Origin: Ipomoea triloba
Lineage: Eukaryota; Streptophyta; Magnoliopsida; Solanales; Convolvulaceae
Length of the DNA: 64,000 bases
NCBI RefSeq assembly: GCF_003576645.1
Contig: NC_044918.1
Span: 24,619,239-24,683,238, forward strand
Reading direction: 5' to 3'
Below, in pieces: positions 22,853-35,858 of this stretch. A program made the position numbers and the translations under genes. Numbering within the stretch: position 1 is the stretch's first letter; each line of letters opens with the position of its first letter. Below the pieces are notes generated by a model that worked only from the letters and a program-made list of their open reading frames with translations, was not told the origin of the DNA and ran no database searches.

Positions 22853-23335
22853 ATGACGATAGTGTTGGACAAAGTGCTAGAGGATCAGGTAACCCAGGGG
22901 GTAAACGCGTTGGTCCAAACTGTAGCATACAATGTGAAGTTGGTTCGCGGCATAGATTCTGAGATAAAGGATCTCACCTCCGACATCGAAACGTTTAGCG
23001 CCAGGCTTGTGGAAGCTTCCAAGAACTCATGGGCCAGTGATCACCACGTTTTGAGGGTGGTTGTCAAAAAATTCCGAACTGTTGTGAATGAAGCCCAGGA
23101 TACGATTGCCGACTATGTTGCACTGAAGGAGAAGCATGGAGACAATAATGCCTTCTCAAAATCTTTGGATAAGATTCCATTTTGTGGAAAGATCCATTAT
23201 TATGCGAGCGAGATCCAGTGCATAAAGGCTAAGCTGGATAAGATTCGGGAAGACCACGGACAAGAGCTTCTATACCTCATGACCCACAAAATCAATGAAC
23301 AAAACAAGGCGGCTCAGCCAACTCTGCAGCTGCAG
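22853..23335 (+). CDS. NLR exon 1: R1-like coiled-coil (Rx-N type) domain
   Basis: 161 codons from ATG to a GT donor (CTGCAG|GTACCA), phase 0. The protein is mostly helical with heptad-like Leu/Val spacing. Residues 80-88 (EAQDTIADY) sit where CC-NLRs carry the EDVID-like motif that contacts the NB-ARC. A typical NLR exon-1 end (SLDKIPFCGKI, EIQCIKAKLDKIREDHG) follows. CC domains of this class form the signalling tip of intracellular immune receptors. The NB-ARC/LRR exon that fits in phase begins at 44690. Reading on past the donor to 23386 is intron. A truncated paralogous exon with the same donor is at 36613-36801. Confidence 0.75.
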
Positions 23336-23488
23336 GTACCACACAAAAGCTATTCCCCATTTCAAATTATTGGTTTGATGAATTAAAATACTTGATCATA
23401 TTTGGTTACATGGTCGCATATATGGGTTTGATGTGATCGTTAAATAAGTTGCGCAGATTATGCTTCTAAACCATTAAGTGGGGTAGGG

Positions 23489-24000
23489 CAAATTATTGCA
23501 TGGACCATGGCTGTGTAGACTAAAAATAAAAAGTACATTATTTTTGTACTGAACGTACATTATTTTTGTACTGTAAGTACATTATTTGATAGTATATATC
23601 AAATAATGTACTTTCAGTACAAAAATAATGTACCCTAAAATAATGTACCTTCAATACAAAAATAATGTACTTTTTATTTTTGGTCCACATAGCTGATTGG
23701 TGTGGTAGAAGGGCAATTTATGGCAAATTATTGTGTGGACCATGGTCCACATAACTGTGTGTACCATGAATATAAGGTACATTTTTAGTATACTAAAAGT
23801 ACATTATTTTTGTACTGAAGATATATTATTTCATAGTATATATAAAATAATGTATTTTCAGTACTTAAATAATGTACCCTAAAATAATGTACTTTATGTA
23901 CAAAAATAATGTACTTTTATATATTAAAAATTACTTTTTATTTATGGTCCACACAACTGTGCCATAACGCAACTGGTCCATGCAATAATGATTGGCAATT
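23489..24000. repeat. Two adjacent fold-back MITEs in the NLR intron
   Basis: Each unit has ends like GGCAAATTATTGTGTGGACC / GGTCCATGCAATAATG and a palindromic interior built of GTACATTATTTTTGTACTG and its complement. The first spans about 23489-23700, the second about 23717-24000. A related end (TTTGTGGACCATGGTCC) recurs near 42950. They are non-coding. Bases 24000-24690 hold nothing recognisable. Confidence 0.6.
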
Positions 24001-24689
24001 TATATCGTGGACTCTCGTCCATATCGATTGTGAACCATAAAATTGAAAATACATTATTTTGATCTTTAGATTTTAATAAATTCTGTCGTTTTTCTGTTTC
24101 CCATGTCACTACATACCTACTAATCTTTTTCAGGAAGAAAATTCATACTCACAACACAAAACACATATACATGTTATATATTTAATTTACATATTTTTTC
24201 AAATATGATTTATGTAGAGAATTTATACTCTATAGGCGTGATATTTCACAATATGACATAAATTCATTACATAAGACACACAATATGTTGTGTTACATAG
24301 CTACTAATTTGTTCTAGGCACAGAATTTCATAACACAAGATATAAAACCTCAACACAAAAGACACATACAGATGCTTGATAGTAAAATAAAATAAAATAA
24401 AATAAAAATTGCAGTAACATGAATTGGACAAAACCAAACAGCCGCACCGTCAAAATTAAATAAATTATCGTTCGAAAACAACGTTGTACAGGACAAGGGT
24501 ACACAATGCATAGTGGAGCCTGGTTCACGATATAAGGATTGGTAGAAAGGGAACACTAGAGAGAGAATATCTATGATCTTTTTGAACCATCACCCCTCTC
24601 TTTGCTTTGAAACAATACCTTTGGGTAGTTAGAGCTGCCCGCCAAGATGGGGTTTATGAGAAGACCTCCCTCAAAATACATTTGTAATA

Positions 24690-26565
24690 TGTAAAAAAAT
24701 GAATACGGTTGGTTTTCTAACTACCGAGGTAGTCAGTCAGCGAGCCAACACTACCGAAAAATTGCTTAGAATGTCGCCTTGGAAATAATTTTATTGCTTA
24801 GTGCTTCAAGAGTGCTCAACCCCTTTTCAAGATTTCTTTTTCCTATTTATACATGAGGGTCCAGCTTATAGAAGGCAAGACATCGAATTAAAAATGTATT
24901 CAATTAGCCATAAATACAATTACTCTCATTCCTAGCTTATTGCATCCGGAGTTTCCTCCGTCTTCTACGAGATCCGCTATGGATTACCTTCTATATCCGC
25001 TAGTTTCCCCCTATGCTGAAAGAGGAACCAACCCTAATGGTTAACCAATCCGTAGTCACAACGATCTCCGCATACTTTCTTCAAACATTCGTCCTCCCAC
25101 CTGGTCTCTACAATCATCCGGCCTCTCGCCTGACTTTCCCAATCATCCATCTGTACCCCCGCCTCTGTCAATCATCTTACCGCTCCACTGCCTTCCTCGG
25201 ACCGTTAGTTTGCCTGCCTTCCTCGGACCGTTAATTTGCCTGCCTTCCTCGGTCATCCATCCGTCTGCCTGCCTTCTTCAACCATTCGTTCGTCTGCCTG
25301 CCTTCCTCAGTCATCCATTCATCTGTTTGCCTGTCTTTCTCAAACATTTGTTCGTCCGTCCGCCTTCCTCGGTCATCTATTCATCCACTTGCCTTCCTCG
25401 GTCATCTGTCGTCGCCTGCTCCTTTAAATCCACTCCTTTGGCCATCCGAACGCGCAACCGTAAAACAAACATTGGCGCCTTCCGTGGGGACCTAACGAAA
25501 AGTTGTCTTTACGCTATCTACATGGCACAAGCTCGACGTAGTCTACGCTCGGGTCATGCTAATCCGAACACTAATGCAACAGCGAATCGGAATGCGAATG
25601 GGAACGCCAATGGCAATGCGGTTATCATTGCTCCTCAGGAAGTTGATCACGCCTCAGTGGGGGATTTACGCCAGCAGTTAATCTGTCCACCACCCAATTT
25701 GCGATAGCAGCTCAGTCGTCGTAATTTGGCAGAGAGATCGGTGGCTAATAATGACCGACAAGTCATACCTCTGGCAACGGTGCCAGTTGCAGCGCCCAAC
25801 CCTTTAGCAGCTCTTGCACCAGCCATCACTGAGGTAATTGCCCAAGTAATTGTGACTTTTGGAAGAGCATGTGTATTACCCCTACCACCCAAGCAGCACG
25901 CACCTCATCCTATCGCACTAGTGGAGCAAAGTAGGCGTATGGCCTCGCAAGATACTAACAATTCTAACTACTCAGATGGTCGCGCCGTTAAGAGACGTGA
26001 AAGATTGAAAATGTATAAGTACGTGACTAAAGGATTCTTGGGAAAGCTGACTGCCTATTAAGTAATTCATGTGCCCCGAGCTAAGAATGTCGAGGCCGAC
26101 ATTCTTTCGTAGTTAGCAGTCAGCGAGCTACCTTATCACCTGTCACAAATTTACAAGACCGAGATCGTAGAAAGACCGAGTACAGAAAGCCTGCTAGTCT
26201 ACTCTATCGCTGAGATTCCTTCTTCGTATCCCGACCTAGTCACACAACCTGAGTGGTTTTGGATAGCTAAAATCATGAGGTACAAGGACAAATGCGAGCT
26301 ACCCGATGATAAAGATGAGGCTGAACGAATATGGAGAAGAGCTCCGCTTTACGAAGTAGTCGATGGCTAGTTGTACAAACAATCCTTTGGCAGTCCCTTG
26401 TTATGCTGCCTACTCCCCAACGAAGCTAAGATCGTGATGGAGGAAGCCCATAGAGGGATTTGCGCAACCCTCCACGGTGCTAACACGCTTTCCCGAAATC
26501 TGGTCATCCAAGGATATTATTGTCCGATATGCCAAGTGTTTGCGAAGAAGGATACCCAACCTATT
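24690..26565 (+). mobile_element. Deletion derivative of a Tat-type gypsy element
   Basis: LTR-like sequence of uncertain start leads to a primer site at 25472-25490 (TTGGCGCCTTCCGTGGGGA), the usual site of plant Tat/Retand-type elements. A gag-like frame begins near 25521 (MAQARRSLRSG, Asn-rich). Near 26015 the text jumps to the end of RNase H (KGFLGKLTAY, then AKNVEADILS) and the integrase N-terminus (LYKQSF, EAHRGIC, YYCPIC, KKD) up to 26562. Protease, RT and most of RNase H are missing; stops interrupt the rest. It lies in the NLR intron, same strand. Confidence 0.7.
25190..25425 (+). repeat. Pyrimidine-rich minisatellite in the LTR
   Basis: Seven or eight degenerate units of about 28-36 bp with the core TGCCTGCCTTCCTCGGTCAT, just upstream of the primer site. 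The Pro/Ser-rich open frames across it are artefacts of the repeats. Confidence 0.6.
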
Positions 26566-26566
26566 A

Positions 26567-27173
26567 GAAATAATTCTCGGAAAACCCAACAAAATGGAGA
26601 AAATGGAAAATCCACAATAAAATAAATAAATCCAGGAAATAAAACCACACAAGGTTAAATAAATCTGGATTCTGCTTGGGAAGAAGATGGACGAACTTTG
26701 GGGTAGTTGTAAGCACGAGTCGTGTTGCCACTCTCCTTAAAACCTTATTTACCGCCTCCCGGGGTGCTGGAGCATTGCGGCCTAGGTTTCCCATGATAAA
26801 ACGTATACGATCCATGCGTTTGAGCACACAAACTTAGGACCTGGCGAACGAGAACGTGGGATGAACACAGGTGGCTTGAAGGAAGGTTGAGTACAGTTTC
26901 GAGGTGGAAAACTATGTATTTCGTTGGCTAGTATGCCTATATTCTGTGTCTTTCAAATATGCTGCTCACCTGGAAGTATATATAGGAGATGAAGGATTTA
27001 TGGCATTCAACATAGCATTCAATTCTGGCTTTGTAACCTCCTCCCACTAACCAAGTCTAACTACGAAGAACCCGAATCCACTTTGACCTGACCCAAATCG
27101 GGAAGTGGACCCTACATATATTTTTACCACAAAATGGCCACTTAAAATGCCATGTATTGTCATTTTTCCAACA
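26567..27173 (-). mobile_element. LTR on the minus strand (TGTTGGAAAAATG start)
   Basis: On the minus strand the LTR starts TGTTGGAAAAATGAC at 27173, directly after a polypurine stretch (TGTGGGGGT, complement at about 27174-27182), as a 3' LTR should. A TATA region (CTATATATACTTCC) lies near 26980. The far end, near 26567, abuts the truncated Tat element; no target duplication was resolved. Confidence 0.55.
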
Positions 27174-30100
27174 ACCCCCACATGAATGAAAATTGTTTTT
27201 GGGGTATTTCAAAAAACGGAAACAATTGTATTTAACAGTTGATTCTTGCATAGCAGAGGTAGGTGTAACCCTTTAAACCTTGCCTTGTGAGATCTATGTA
27301 CTCTACTGGCTGTACGGTAGAACGCGATGTCTTTGAACCAACTTCTGTTTGTGTAGATATTGACAAATCTCACACAGGAACCATCCAACCACGCACTGTT
27401 CTCATGATTGTGCCCATTTTGGTGGTGGGACACCGTGCCTGGTTCTGCAAGAGTTTCTAAAGAATTGAGCCCAGTTCAATTCTCCTTTGAAGCTACCCAC
27501 GCTTCTCTCTCACATAGGTGATTCTTTCTCGAGTTTCCCGCAACTAAACATATGTCCATCGACATTGCATACACAGCATATGTCAATCCGACAATCGAAT
27601 CATTAAAGCACTAATGTGTTAGCCTCGATCGGGAGTCACTGTTTTAACGAGGAGTGGTAGGGGTCGGGGACCACCACAGTGACACACTCATTCCATAATT
27701 TAGTTGTCCCATTGAACCTAGGTGCCAACTAGGTTGGATATCCACTATGGAATTTTTAATACCAAGGGCTTTAGACCCATTCCTCGTATCAATTTCTCAA
27801 CAACAATTTATAACCCTCGGGTTAGTAGTTGCGAAGTTATCCTTTGACCTTATAGTCAAGAGAGATAACACTAGACTTACAATACAACTCTATACTCTAC
27901 CAATTTTGGCTTGACTATCGCAAAGCAACAACATTGGAGGTATGAGTTTTTCCAACTCAGGAATATTCTCAACAAGAATGGCATAACCATTCAACCTCTC
28001 GCGACACATATGTCTAAGGTTTTCAGCGTAGATTCCAACACGGATCTAGCTATCACGAGAATTTCCACTTTGACTGACTATCTAGGCTCACATAAACCAT
28101 GTAGCCACTCATGGACTTATCATTCTTTTAGATATCCGGTTAACATGCTATACATCTCAAGTACGGCTGGATATCACACGTAGTGCAGTCCAAAATCATA
28201 AGTATACCATAGGTATCTCATAATTTTTCACTATTGCCTTCTAGTGCGTAGCACTAGGGTTACTCGTGTAACTACAGAGTTCATTAATCGCAAGGCAATA
28301 TCTGGCCAAACACAACACATTAGATACAATTAGACTTACCAATAATCTGAGTGTATTATACTCGAGAGATACAATCTCTAAGATTTTTGGATAGTTAGTA
28401 TCTAACGTTGTCTAAGCCACTTGATTATCATCATTTTGTAAGGAATTAACCAACAGTATGAGATTGGCTTCACACGAGACCATCACGTCTTCTCACGATT
28501 TTAATCCCGAAGATTTAAATCTGTCGATTCACAGCTTTCATGTCAAATTTCTAATTTAACATGATCCTGGTAAACTTGATCATTCGATCGTTTCTACTCA
28601 CAATGAGTTTATCGTGTATAAATGTATAGTAACATCATCATTTATCGTATACCATACATAGACACTTTGTCACTTTGTTTATACTAAACTCGTTGGTTTA
28701 TCATTGTATGATCAAACATCACGTGCCAATGTTTCAGGCTTATTGTTTACCATACAAGGATTTTACCAAACTACACACTTCCCTTCATAGCTTGGAACCG
28801 CAAGACCCTCAGTCCATTCCATGACTATAAAGATAGTGGTTTTCCACATCCATTTGACGCACTTCGTTCTGAATCCCACAGAGTGGTTATGGCAAGTCTC
28901 AACCTCATGGATTTTTATTCTCATCACGAGAGAATACACATTAAAGTAACCAAAGCACTCGCAACTAATCTTCAATTACAAGCCTGGCCTTATACTTCAA
29001 TTAAGCGGTTTTATTTTCTAACTAATGATCCAATTAGGATCCAAAGGTTTTGCAACCCGGAGGAAAAACAGCCAGTTCTTAGTATGATTCTCTAAAATAG
29101 AATCAACTTCACTTTATAGCCTCTGTATGGTATAAAACCAATTTGCAACCTTCGAACCAACCAACCATTAACAGAAGATTAATTCTCAAAATTTGTATTG
29201 GACTTAACCTAAAGTTAATTTCGTAATGCTTAGAATTAATCCCTGAATAGTCTGGCCGGTCACGAGAGGTGACTTTGTCCATTCACGAGAGGTAAACTTC
29301 CTTTACTTCTCATGGACATCCGTAGAAAACACAATTTCTACATCCATTCGAGTCTTTATTTTCTAACAAACCATGTTAGAAAACCTGATCTATTTTCTAG
29401 TAAACAAGTTAGACAATGCATATCGCATTCTAACAAGTACGTCAGAAAAATCGGAGCACATGATTTTCCAATCCTAACCAAATCCATTCCATTTTCTAGT
29501 TAACAAATTAGAGTGTCCTCATCACATTCTAATATGTAAGTCGGAAAATCTGGATTACAGGATTTTCCAAATCATTACTCACTTGCTACATCTAGCTTTG
29601 AGTTCGGGTTTTAAGTCCTTCAATTGACCTTCATAGAAAAACATCTTCATAAAACGATGAAATTCTGATTTCTCATGTTCTTAAGTACGTCCGTCCGAGA
29701 TATGGACTTTGAGTAATAAGAACAGAACCAGATTTGGCAAGCCGCCCCCACATTTCAAGTATTAATAGGATAGCTAAAATCTATCCATCACTCGTAAGGA
29801 ACCTTATCGAGTTACTTGTAGGGAACCTTCGTTAAAAGGTTTTTGCTTGTCCAAACATAATTGCCTCACCCCCACATTCTTGGGGTAGGCCCGAAGATAT
29901 CAACGTTTTGATATTCGTGTTCGGTAGCATCGTTTGATTGCTTTTAGCCGCATTAATTCCACAATTAATTTGGTTTCCAATTTATTCTTTATAAAGAATA
30001 ACATTTCGCTACAGCGGACCTGAAAGCAACAAACAAACCACTTCTTGCAAGGTACAGGCAGTACCAAACTACCCCTCACGAGAGGTGAAAGGGGAAACAC

Positions 30101-30640
30101 CTTTTGCAAGGTGTGATTAAACCCTCACGAGAAGTGCTTGGATTACCTCTCCGGAAGACTAACACTCTTCCATATGCTTTCATTTCAAATGTCACAACCA
30201 TTTGGACCTTAGTGTTGTAGAGCACTTCCTTAGTGAATTTAATTAGCCTTTAAAGTGCTAATAATACAACACTAGTCCGTTAGTGTACGAAACACTATTA
30301 CGTTGGTACGTTAGTGGTTCATAAAACCCATTTTCCCAGTATTAAGTACATTTATCATTAAGCGCTTACGCTTTATAATAATTTGCACATAGGTACTACC
30401 ACGTACCGTCTTGCTAAATAATTAGCAACACATTGAGCCTTTCGTTAGTGCTACAATGTTAGCACTTAAGCTCAAACAACAGATTATTGACCCAACATTC
30501 CATCATTTGTCTCAAATTAATTTCACACTAGTAAAATTTGAAATTATTGATCAAGTTAATTATAACACAATTAACAAGATCAAATCAACCAAATTTCCAA
30601 CTAGTTGAATCAAACCATTATACAGGCATAGGACTTGCAG
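27174..30640 (-). mobile_element. Non-coding internal region of an LTR element, probably non-autonomous
   Basis: About 3.4 kb without a convincing frame lies upstream (minus strand) of the polypurine tract and LTR. Recurring short phrases such as TCACGAGAGGT and CAAGTTAG appear. Length, lack of coding and the flanking LTR fit a large non-coding (LARD-like) element, but the 5' LTR and primer site were not found, so this is an inference. It is cut at about 30640 by a LINE. Confidence 0.35.
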
Positions 30641-31545
30641 GTAACACGCCCATGAATAGATGGCACCCTAAGATACTTGCCCAAATCATTTGTCCTTTCA
30701 AAATGGAGCCGGCTAGAAATTTCCATTGCAATACAGGGATCCGTGTTCTTTGAAAAGAAAATCTGAGATTTGTCATAACTAATCCTTTGTCCGGACGCAG
30801 CACAGAAACGAGACAAGCAGTCTTGGATAACGGCAATCTGCTCGATAGAAGCGTCGGCAAACAAAATCATATCGTCCGCGAAACAAAGATGCGAAAGAAT
30901 TGGACAACCAGGAGCTAATTTAATTCCTTTTCATTCCCCCGAATTAACCCGAAGGGTAATCATCTGACTAAGTTTCTCCAATCCCAAGACGAAAATAACC
31001 GTCGACATTGTTTGAACCATGTGACTAAGTTCCTCCCTAGGGTCAGCCTCGTTGTCCCTACCCAGAACCTCGGTCTCGTTGATATTTGCAATCAGGAAAG
31101 GGGCAGTGTTTGAACCAGAACCTACTACAGAATCAAGGTAGGATCGGTTCTGCACAGGAGGGTCTCCCACCGTGGGAGTTTGATCCGGTAACTCAGTCGG
31201 TATCTCTCCACTCACAAGATGATTGATTCCTGATTCCCCTTGCGCCGGCAGATTGATCTCTCCAGCTTGAGTGTCTGGGACTACCTCAATAGCGGAGAAA
31301 GTTTCAGAATCAGCATCCATCATCACATCCGCCACCGGAGTTTCCCTCTAACAGCCCGTCGAAATATTCGCTGGATCCCTCGCAACGGAGTCCAACAGTG
31401 ATTCCATAACAACATCCATTGCCTTGAGACCAGGATTGCCGACATACACCTTTGATTTTTTCGTACTGCGTTCCAAAAGATCCTGATCTTCGGCGGAACG
31501 TTGAGATGAGAGGATTTTCCCGTTATCAGCCATTTATTTATACTG
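30610..31545 (-). mobile_element. Internally deleted LINE copy (ORF1 start joined to RT end)
   Basis: Minus strand: an ORF1 start at 31533 (MADNGKILSS, acidic, Ser-rich), one in-frame stop near 31350, further ORF1 text to about 30931, then a jump into the reverse transcriptase FADD region (LCFADDMILFADAS, ISYDKSQIFFSKN) ending near 30610. ORF1 end, endonuclease and most of RT are missing. It is a sister of the longer LINE at 31782-36612. Confidence 0.7.
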
Positions 31546-31559
31546 AAAAATTGGTCATA

Positions 31560-31780
31560 TGATCCTTAATAACACAAAGCTAGACAATAACAGTTGTGCT
31601 ATTTATTGTCATTATATATATATATATATATATATATATGGAAACACTGTCATTATATGAATTGGTTTTGAATGAAAAAAATATGTTTTCATCATTTCAA
31701 TAAAATTAGCTTTACAGTCCTTGAGTTGTTGGGTAGGTTAAAATTGAATATGTGCACATAGGTTCTAAAGAAAAATTATA
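31560..31780 (+). other. Sequence resembling NLR intron end and 3' flank
   Basis: AAGCTAGACAATAAC...TTGTG.TATTTATT...CATTATAT at 31576-31618 closely matches 47484-47526 just downstream of the NLR. Text near 31680-31760 (AATATGTTTTCAT...GTTAAAATTGAATAT) resembles the intron near 43735-43810. This suggests a relic of a second, tandem NLR copy. The (TA)n tract at 31614-31638 interrupts the match. Confidence 0.4.
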
Positions 31781-31808
31781 ACTTTTTTTTTTTTTTGAAA
31801 AAGAAAGC

Positions 31809-34800
31809 TTAATTCATTGAATCAACAACGAGATAGTCAACAAGGAAAATCGGAGGAGTATCAAACCACTCCCCGCAACCTGACTCAGAAACGGCCGCCC
31901 TAGCAACATAGTGAGCGACGCGATTCGCAGATCGCCTAACAAAACCGAATTTGGCATCATGAATCAAAGATGCCAATTCTTTAATATCGTCTACAATCAA
32001 ACCAAAAGCAGAATAAAAAGAAGTACATGTTAAAGCATTAAATAACAGCTGTGAGTCGGTCTCCACATCCACACTCCCCATGCCTATGTCCTTCAACCAG
32101 CTAAGTGCCTCCCGCATGCTTATAGCCTCGGCCTCCTTCACATCAAAAGCACTGGACAAATGCTCATTTTTAGCCGCCAAAAACCCACCCTCTTCATCCC
32201 GCAGTACCCACCCTATCCCCATAATATTTCGGTCATGTAGAACCGCCACATCCGTGTTTAGCTTGAGTCGACCACGCATAGGCTTCACCCAGCGAATCGA
32301 GTGTCTGCTGTCTCTGTCGTGCTGTGGAGATTCATTGGCAGCCCGCCAATTTAACAACAATGAAGCTGCACACTGAATGACCATATTGTGATTAAAGAGG
32401 GACCCCTTCCATACACTTTCATTTCGACTACACCATAACCCCCAACATGTCATCACAAAACTATCCAATTTATCACCATCTAAACCCTTGACACACTCAA
32501 AGAACCAATCAGCAAGATTAGAGCTAGTAGTGTTACCTTGCAGCACGCGCAGCTTCATCCATAATTTCTTAACCTCTCTACACTTGAAAAACAAGTGACA
32601 CGTAGATTCCTCTTCGGCCCTACACATATGACAATTGATAGCACAATGAACATGGCGGGTTAACAACACATCACGAGTTGGTAAGAAAACAGAGGCCAAT
32701 TGCCAACAGAAAGTTTTGACCTTGGGTGGTACATGCAATGACCAAATTTTATTCCAAGGTCGATCATCCACCACACGAGCCATAAGTCGACGGTACCAGG
32801 ATTTGACTGTATAATCCCCCTTAGAATCCCAACACCAAGTCCACCTATGGGGAGGTTTACGCCTGCTAATAGGAATATTTAAAATTAAAGTAGCATCACG
32901 GGGATCAAAAATATCATTAACACAGTCCCTATCCCAATCCGTACCTTGAACATTCAATAACGAAGCAACCGGAGCATTATAAATAGACTCATGGAGCACA
33001 GTCTGTACAAATGGAATATTCTCATCCGGTAACCACGCATCTTTCCCAATAATAGAGTTCAGTCCATTACCTATACTGCGTCGGCAACCTTCCCGTATTG
33101 CTTCTTGGGCCGCTACCATACCGCGCCATATAAACGATGGATTATTGCCCTCTACCGCCTCCAGAAACGTAGAACTAGGGTAGTAGCGAGCTTTGTACAC
33201 ACGGGCAAGTAACGTTGAGGGTTTAGTGATTAACCTCCACGCTTGTTTACCAGAAGAGCCAAATTCATCTCATGCAGCATCCTGAACCCCATGCCCCCTT
33301 TAGCTTTTGGAGCACACAACCCATGCTAATTCCGCCACCTAATTCCTTTCCCACTCCCTACCCTTCCTGTCCACCAGTACTCATTCATTATTGTCTCAAT
33401 ATCCTTACATAAGCCAATAGGAAGTAGAAACACCATCATAGCATATGCCAGCATAGCTTGAATGACGTTTTTAGCAGAACTTCTCGACCTGCCCGGGACA
33501 GAAATCTTGCATTCCAACTTCTTATTCTAGCTAGAATGCGATCTTTCAAAAAGCCTAGAATTTCCTTCTTCCTTCTACTTACCAAAGAAGGTAACCCCAA
33601 GTACTTCCCCGAAGTATCACCCTCACCCACTCCCAGTGTATTAGTCACGTCTTGCCTTGTACTGTGGGACACATTAGAACTGAAACAAACGATCGACTTA
33701 TCATAATTAATTTTTTGCCCGGAAGCAGCAGAATAATCATCCAAGACAGACCGCATGGTGATACATTCCTACGAATTAGCACGAAAAAACAGGAAACAAT
33801 CATCTGCGAACAGCAAGTGAGAGATCGGCGGAGCACCCTTAGCAACCCGCACCCCATGTAAAGCACCCATACTCATCCGTTTTATCAATTAACGCACTCA
33901 AACCTTCAGCCACTAGCAAGAATAGGTACGGGGATAGAGGATCACCTTGGCAGAGTCCCCTTTGCGGAATAATCGGCCCCAATTGATTCTGTTCATGTAA
34001 TATGTGATAACTCACAGAGGACATAGATTCCACGAGAATATTCACCCATTGACGTGCAAACCCCAATTTTATCAACATCGCCTCCACGAACTTCCACTCG
34101 ACACGGTCGTAGGCCTTACTCATATCCACCTTTAAAGCAACTACCCCTTCCTTCCCTTGAGTCTTCCTCTTTAAATAATGGTGCACCTCATAAGCAAGCA
34201 TGATATTATCACTAATCAACCGACCAGGTACAAATGCGCTCTGTGCCGTTGATATGATACCGTCAAGTAGATATTTGAGTCGATTAGCACACACCTTCGC
34301 CGCGATTTTGTATAGAACATTGCATAACGCTATCGGCCGAAGGTCCATCATACTCTCCGGCTTCGCCTTCTTTGGGATTAACACAATATACGTGTCGTTC
34401 GCCTTAACAGGGAGTTTGGCCATTTCTATAAATGATTTACAAAATCCGGTGACTTCACCCCCAATAACATCCCAAAAATGTTGGAAAACCCCAGGGCTGA
34501 GTCCATCAGGACCCGGGGACTTATCAGGGTGCATTTGAAACACAGCAACACGGACCTCTTCAGAACTTACAGGTCGGAGTAACATTTCATTATCCCTTTG
34601 CGACACCTTAGCCTCAATGCAGTCCACCACTTCATGCATATCCCCTTGCTCAAATTTAAACAACTTACTAAAATACTCAACCATGACCTCACCCATCTCA
34701 ACTTCCTCCTCAACCCATATGCCATCAGAATTTTTCAGACCATGTAACCTGTTTCTCCTTTTGCGTGCCTTAATGGAATTATGAAAAAATTTACTGTTTA

Positions 34801-35854
34801 CATCTCCCCCTCTATACCAGTATTCTTTTGCCCTCTGCTTCTAGAATATATGCTGCTGTTCTAGGAGGAAAAGTAACTCTTTCTCAACACGTGTATACTC
34901 CCTGAAACTGTCCGGATCTCGCCTACCTTGTAAGTATTCCATCCGGAATTTGCAGTTATCAATATTCCGCTGAAACTCCTTGTTATATATTCGGCCCCAT
35001 CGCCAAATATCATTACCACAACACTCTATTCTGCGGACTAGATCAAGACCCCTGGTGCGATCCCAACTTTGTGTCACAATCTCTCGGCATTTATCCTCCC
35101 GCAGCCACATATTATCAAAACAAAACCTTTTCCGCGGAGTCTGTCGATTCAGAGTTTCCGGCGTCAATATCAAAGGTAGGTGATCACTATAGGGGCAAAC
35201 AAGTGAAGCTGCCCGGGCACCATCAAATAGAGATAACCACGACTCCAAAGTTAAAATCCTGTCCAGCTTCTCCTCCACCATATTGTCGGTTCCTCTGGAT
35301 CGTTCCCATGTAAATTGATGTCCTTCAAAAGGAAGATCTTGCAGCCCGCAATCATACACAGCCTGTCTAAACCCAGAAATCAACCATCCAGGATGAGGTA
35401 GACGGCCACGCTTCTCAGATTGATTCAGAAGGTCATTAAAATCACCCATAACGACCCACGGGAGGTCGCTATGTGCAGCAAGCGTTCGTAGCAGCTACCA
35501 AGAGTCTCGTCTGCGTTGTCTTTCGGGAATCCCATAAAAACCAGTAAACCTCCAGAGAGGTCTCCCAGCATCCAAGGACAGATGTACATCAATATGATTA
35601 CCTGAGAACCCCCTCACTTCTACCTCAATGTTATTCATCCACAATAGAGCCAAACCACCTCTGTGACCAACTGCCTCTACCACGAACATACTATCAAAGC
35701 CAACCTGCACACGTACCATCTCCATTCTCCCTTTATCCATAAACGTCTCCATCAGAAAAACTAGTTTCGGCCTCTTAGCACGGACTAGGTCCGCAAGAAC
35801 ACGAATTGCCAACGGGTTGCCAAGCCCCCGGCAATTCCAGGATAACAGACTCAT
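31809..35854 (-). pseudogene. LINE ORF2: endonuclease, reverse transcriptase, RNase H (broken)
   Basis: The ATG at 35854 starts MSLLSWNCRGLGNP, the apurinic-type endonuclease opening. MGDFNDLLN, EKLDRIL and YSDHLPLIL complete that domain. RT follows with DKSPGPDGLSPG, PGRLISDNIM, DMSKAYDRVEW, LPQRGLCQGDPLSPYLF-like text and LFADD (about 33795). A zinc-binding region (HCAINCHMCRAEEESTCHLFF) and RNase H (NTDVAV, AEAISMREAL, ETDSQLL, NRVAHYVARA) end it at 31809. Nonsense codons at 35495 and 34841 and frame changes near 33840 and 33200 disable it. The 463-residue frame 31809-33200 is the longest intact piece. Confidence 0.85.
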
Positions 35855-35858
35855 AATC

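Noticed and set aside
25013..25707. Pro/Leu/Ser-rich frames before the gag-like start
   Set aside because: They cover an LTR minisatellite upstream of the primer site; only the part from about 25521 is gag-like.
27911..29503. Short plus-strand frames of 62-90 codons
   Set aside because: No homology, codon bias or start context; they lie in the non-coding interior of an LTR element.
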